NCBI GenBank assembly: GCA_033063855.1
Contig: CP093831.1
Location: forward strand, 22,010,001-22,074,000
Origin: Smittia aterrima
Taxonomy: Eukaryota; Arthropoda; Insecta; Diptera; Chironomidae
Length of the DNA stretch: 64,000 nucleotides
Direction: 5' to 3'
In this document: one piece after another, positions 61,536-64,000 of the stretch
Numbering within the stretch: position 1 is the first letter of the stretch
Layout: every line of letters begins with the position of its first letter
Made by a program: the position numbers and the translations under genes
Notes under the pieces: model-generated
What the model was told of the DNA's origin: nothing
The model's input: the letters and a program-made list of their open reading frames with translations, nothing else
Database searches by the model: none

Positions 61536-61917
61536 ATATTTTATAGGAGGGAATAAATAAATATTCGCTGGTGATGTATTTAAATATTTATAGAAAGCAG
61601 TTGTGCAAATGAAACATTTAAGTTAGCGTTATCAGCACGTGGACTTATTTCCGAGTCAAAATCGATTTATTTGCAAATATTTATGTTACAATTTGATATG
61701 TTTTCGTGGAAGGTAACCTTACGTATCAGTTGAGATCAAATTTGAAGTCGCAATTTGTTAAAAGAGAGAGAGAATGTGATGAACACAACTGTGCAAACTC
61801 GTAAACAAAATTCTTTACAAATGAACAAGTTTCTATTCAAAAAAAAACACTTTTCATATCTTTTCGTTATTATTTCTCATTCTACTTTTGAATTGAGTAA
61901 GGCAAAGTTATTTTAAA

Positions 61918-62070
61918 ATGAGAATTGTGTGGCTGTGGATGATTTTGATTGTCATTTGTTTGATGAATTTAGAAACTAACGGAGAAGTTGTGATGGACAG
62001 TGTTGTTGTGTATTCTCAGCCGATTAGGATCATAAGACGTTTTCCCAACTTTCCTCGAACGCGATTTTAA
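61918..62070 (+). CDS. 50-aa secreted Arg/Pro-rich peptide precursor
   Basis: A short open frame with a strong signal peptide (MRIVWLWMILIVICLM, cleavage near NG) is followed by a short acidic stretch (EVVMDS) and a basic tail with IRIIRRFPNF and a PRTRF end. No cysteines follow the signal. An AATAAA lies about 170 bases downstream, near 62,238. The layout fits an antimicrobial or signalling peptide precursor. The lack of a Gly after the terminal RF argues against an amidated RF neuropeptide. I do not recognise it, and chance cannot be excluded for so short a frame. Confidence 0.5.
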   Translation: MRIVWLWMILIVICLMNLETNGEVVMDSVVVYSQPIRIIRRFPNFPRTRF

Positions 62071-62403
62071 ATTGCTTAAAGTTTTGAAGAAGATTTAAAC
62101 CAGTCAGGTGAGCTGAAGCCTAAAGTGAAAACTAATTATTGGTAAACTTCATTTTGTAGGATTCTTTTCATCTTCATCGCGCAAATGTTCCTGAGAAAAA
62201 TTCTTTAGCAATGAGACATGAATCGATATTTTAAGCAATAAAACTTATTAAATTTTTAAGTTAGAATTGAAAGGTTTGTTCGATTTCTTTAGGGATACTA
62301 CGAGTGTTTATTATTTTCATTATTTGATACAATTTTTTTGATATTTTGTCATAAAAGATTTGAATTGCTCTTGAGTAAATCAAAACTGTAAATCTAATAA
62401 AGT

Positions 62404-63700
62404 TTAATGCGATTTCCTTCTCATGTGATCTTTTATATCACGCAGTTCTTTCGTTTGATGTTTACACTTTGGGCACTTGTAGTTTTTGGGTCCGATGTGA
62501 ATCTCCTCGTGATCGTTCAGTTCTTTAATATTTTCAAACTTTTGTCGACATCCTTTAATTTTACAAAGCAAAGACTTTTGTCTTCTTGAATGCATTTTCA
62601 TGTGCTTTTTCATAGCAGGTTTACTCGTTGACTTTCTGCAAATTGGGCACGAAATCTTTAGATGATTCCTCATGTGTCTTCTCAGTAAATGTTTGTTCTT
62701 AAATATTTTTGCACACAAATCGCATTGAACTTCATCAATTTCATGATTTCTTCTCTTATGATCGTATAAACCGTTTCTGGTTGAAAAAACTTTCTCACAA
62801 CCGTCACATTCGAATTTTGTTGATGACGAATGTCGATTAACGTGTTCCCTGAGAAGATACGGAGCTATCAAGTGCTGACAAATTTGGCAAGGAATTTTGA
62901 AATGAAAGTTCATGTGTTCACGTAGATGGTTCTTTGTTTTTAGATATTTTGCCACAAATATCACAATGGAACTTGATTTGACTATGAACATCTCTCTCAT
63001 GATGATACAATCCGCTTTTATTGGCAAAAGAACGCTCACAAGTTCTACATTCAAATTTATTTTCTGTTTCCACGGCGAAGACTCCGTGGCGCTGGTTCTG
63101 TTGATGATTTTTCAAACTTGTATTGAGTGCGAAGATCTGACTGCAAGTTGCACATGAAAATTTCTTCAGATGAGTCTGATAATGTTGTTTTAGACATATG
63201 TTGGTTAAAGTTTTGAAATCGCATCTGCTGCAATGCCAATTTGAGTCCTTGAGGTGATCATGTTCCTGATGATTCTTTTTGCAGTAGTCACAATCAAATT
63301 TAAGTTCGCAGAGTCCACATTCTTTAATAATTTCTGATTTGCTTTTCAAGCCACATTCATCGCACTTTTGAGTTATTTTACAAATTTTTAAATGTTCCTT
63401 CAAGTCTGCCAATCGCTTGAATGCGTTGTCACAACAATCACAAACGAAATAAGATTCAAACAACTTTGCAGGATTTTTATTTTTCTTCCAACTTTTATCA
63501 AATTTCTTCAAAACTATTTTTACTTCCTTTAATTCTTCTTCTGCTTCTGGATCTTCTGGCATAATAAACACGAAATGTCGTTCTGGTTCGTGTTTAATGT
63601 TCCCAACGATTGAATCTTCACATGTGAACTGATCGAGTACTTCATCTTCTGGTTCTTGTTTGATGTTGTCGATGATTTCTTGATAAAAATTATTTTCCAT
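62404..63700 (-). pseudogene. C2H2 zinc-finger protein gene with one internal frameshift
   Basis: The minus-strand frame starts at ATG 63700 with two acidic KxEP motifs (NIKQEPEDE, NIKHEPER, SUMO-site-like). It continues through fingers such as CSRCDFKTLTNICLKQHYQTH and CRTCERSF...H until 62,918. There the finger CDICGKI is cut by a stop. The finger continues in another frame (NHLREHMNFH) from about 62,930 and runs through six more fingers to the stop at 62,404. One extra base near 62,930 (AAAGAACC) explains the break. With that, about 11 fingers and 430 residues are encoded, typical of an insect DNA-binding factor. It is either a recent pseudogene or a base-call error. No ZAD domain is visible. 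Confidence 0.8.
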
Positions 63701-64000
63701 AGCTTTAAGCTCTAAATTTCTCTCCTTATGTCAACTGAACGGCTGTTGGAATAGAAATGAACTAATTTATATAAAATCTTCACCTTAAATAGATTTTCTA
63801 CCTGATTTTCTATGAACATTGGTTAAATTTTTGTACCTGAATTTATTATTTCAGTAGAAAGAAGCGCTCTTTCAATACAACAATTCATGATTCTTTGTTT
63901 TAAAATAAAAGAACTTTTCTAGGGTACTGACTTTATCGTAATCTAAGAGAAAAACTATTAAGTGAATTCCTTGATTTCTAGAACTTTGACGGTTGAAAGT
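63701..64000. other. 5' flank of the zinc-finger gene
   Basis: No coding sequence is seen here. It should contain the promoter and 5' UTR of the minus-strand zinc-finger gene, but I cannot point to a core element. Confidence 0.4.

Noticed and set aside
61918..62070. RF-amide neuropeptide precursor
   Set aside because: The chain ends in RF with a stop and no Gly for amidation, and there are no flanking dibasic cleavage sites of the usual kind.

Overview
The window looks like nuclear DNA of an insect, most likely a nematoceran fly such as a midge. Reasons: AT-rich sequence; short introns of about 50-70 bp with GT..AG or GC..AG ends; a Dpr-type two-Ig-domain cell-surface gene; CYP6-type cytochrome P450s; and arthropod core promoters with a TCAGT initiator. 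The species call is an inference.

Layout. Positions 1-14,850 hold no gene I can support. A complete Dpr20-like gene runs on the + strand from 14,999 to 26,497 in eight coding exons. Its 8.3-kb fifth intron, between the Ig1 and Ig2 exons, contains three intact CYP6-type P450 genes on the opposite strand (17,592-24,385). These lie in a tandem duplication with an exact 2,571-bp period. A 240-bp foldback element sits in the 5' flank of two of them. Positions 26,498-29,820 are apparently empty.

From 29,857 to 57,044 is the main accessory region: a head-to-tail + strand array of a secreted protein family that I do not recognise, about 280-290 aa with eight conserved cysteines. I count 12 intact copies, one copy with a single frameshift, one copy that has lost its start codon, and five smaller remnants. 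Every intact gene has the same architecture: an 11-nt first coding exon, a 50-55 bp intron inside the signal peptide, and one long second exon. Four sequence subgroups (A-D below), mosaic genes and block duplications show repeated unequal crossing-over or conversion. The array is punctuated by a Helitron/DINE-like element carrying a 130-bp minisatellite (38,435-39,983), a short relative of it (54,466-54,690), an ACATGTA-rich palindromic stretch (41,270-41,600), and a roughly 5-kb giant inverted repeat (about 44,000-49,063).

Positions 57,045-60,508 appear empty. The right end has three small secreted-protein genes: a histidine-rich 96-aa protein, an 82-aa pacifastin-like cysteine-rich protein, and a 50-aa Arg/Pro-rich peptide. 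On the minus strand is a multi-finger C2H2 zinc-finger gene interrupted by one frameshift (62,404-63,700).

How it fits together: nothing ties the blocks into a single pathway. The best candidate for an undescribed system is the eight-cysteine secreted family, a recently and actively expanding gene cluster with a shared strong core promoter. The nested P450 cluster is the second.
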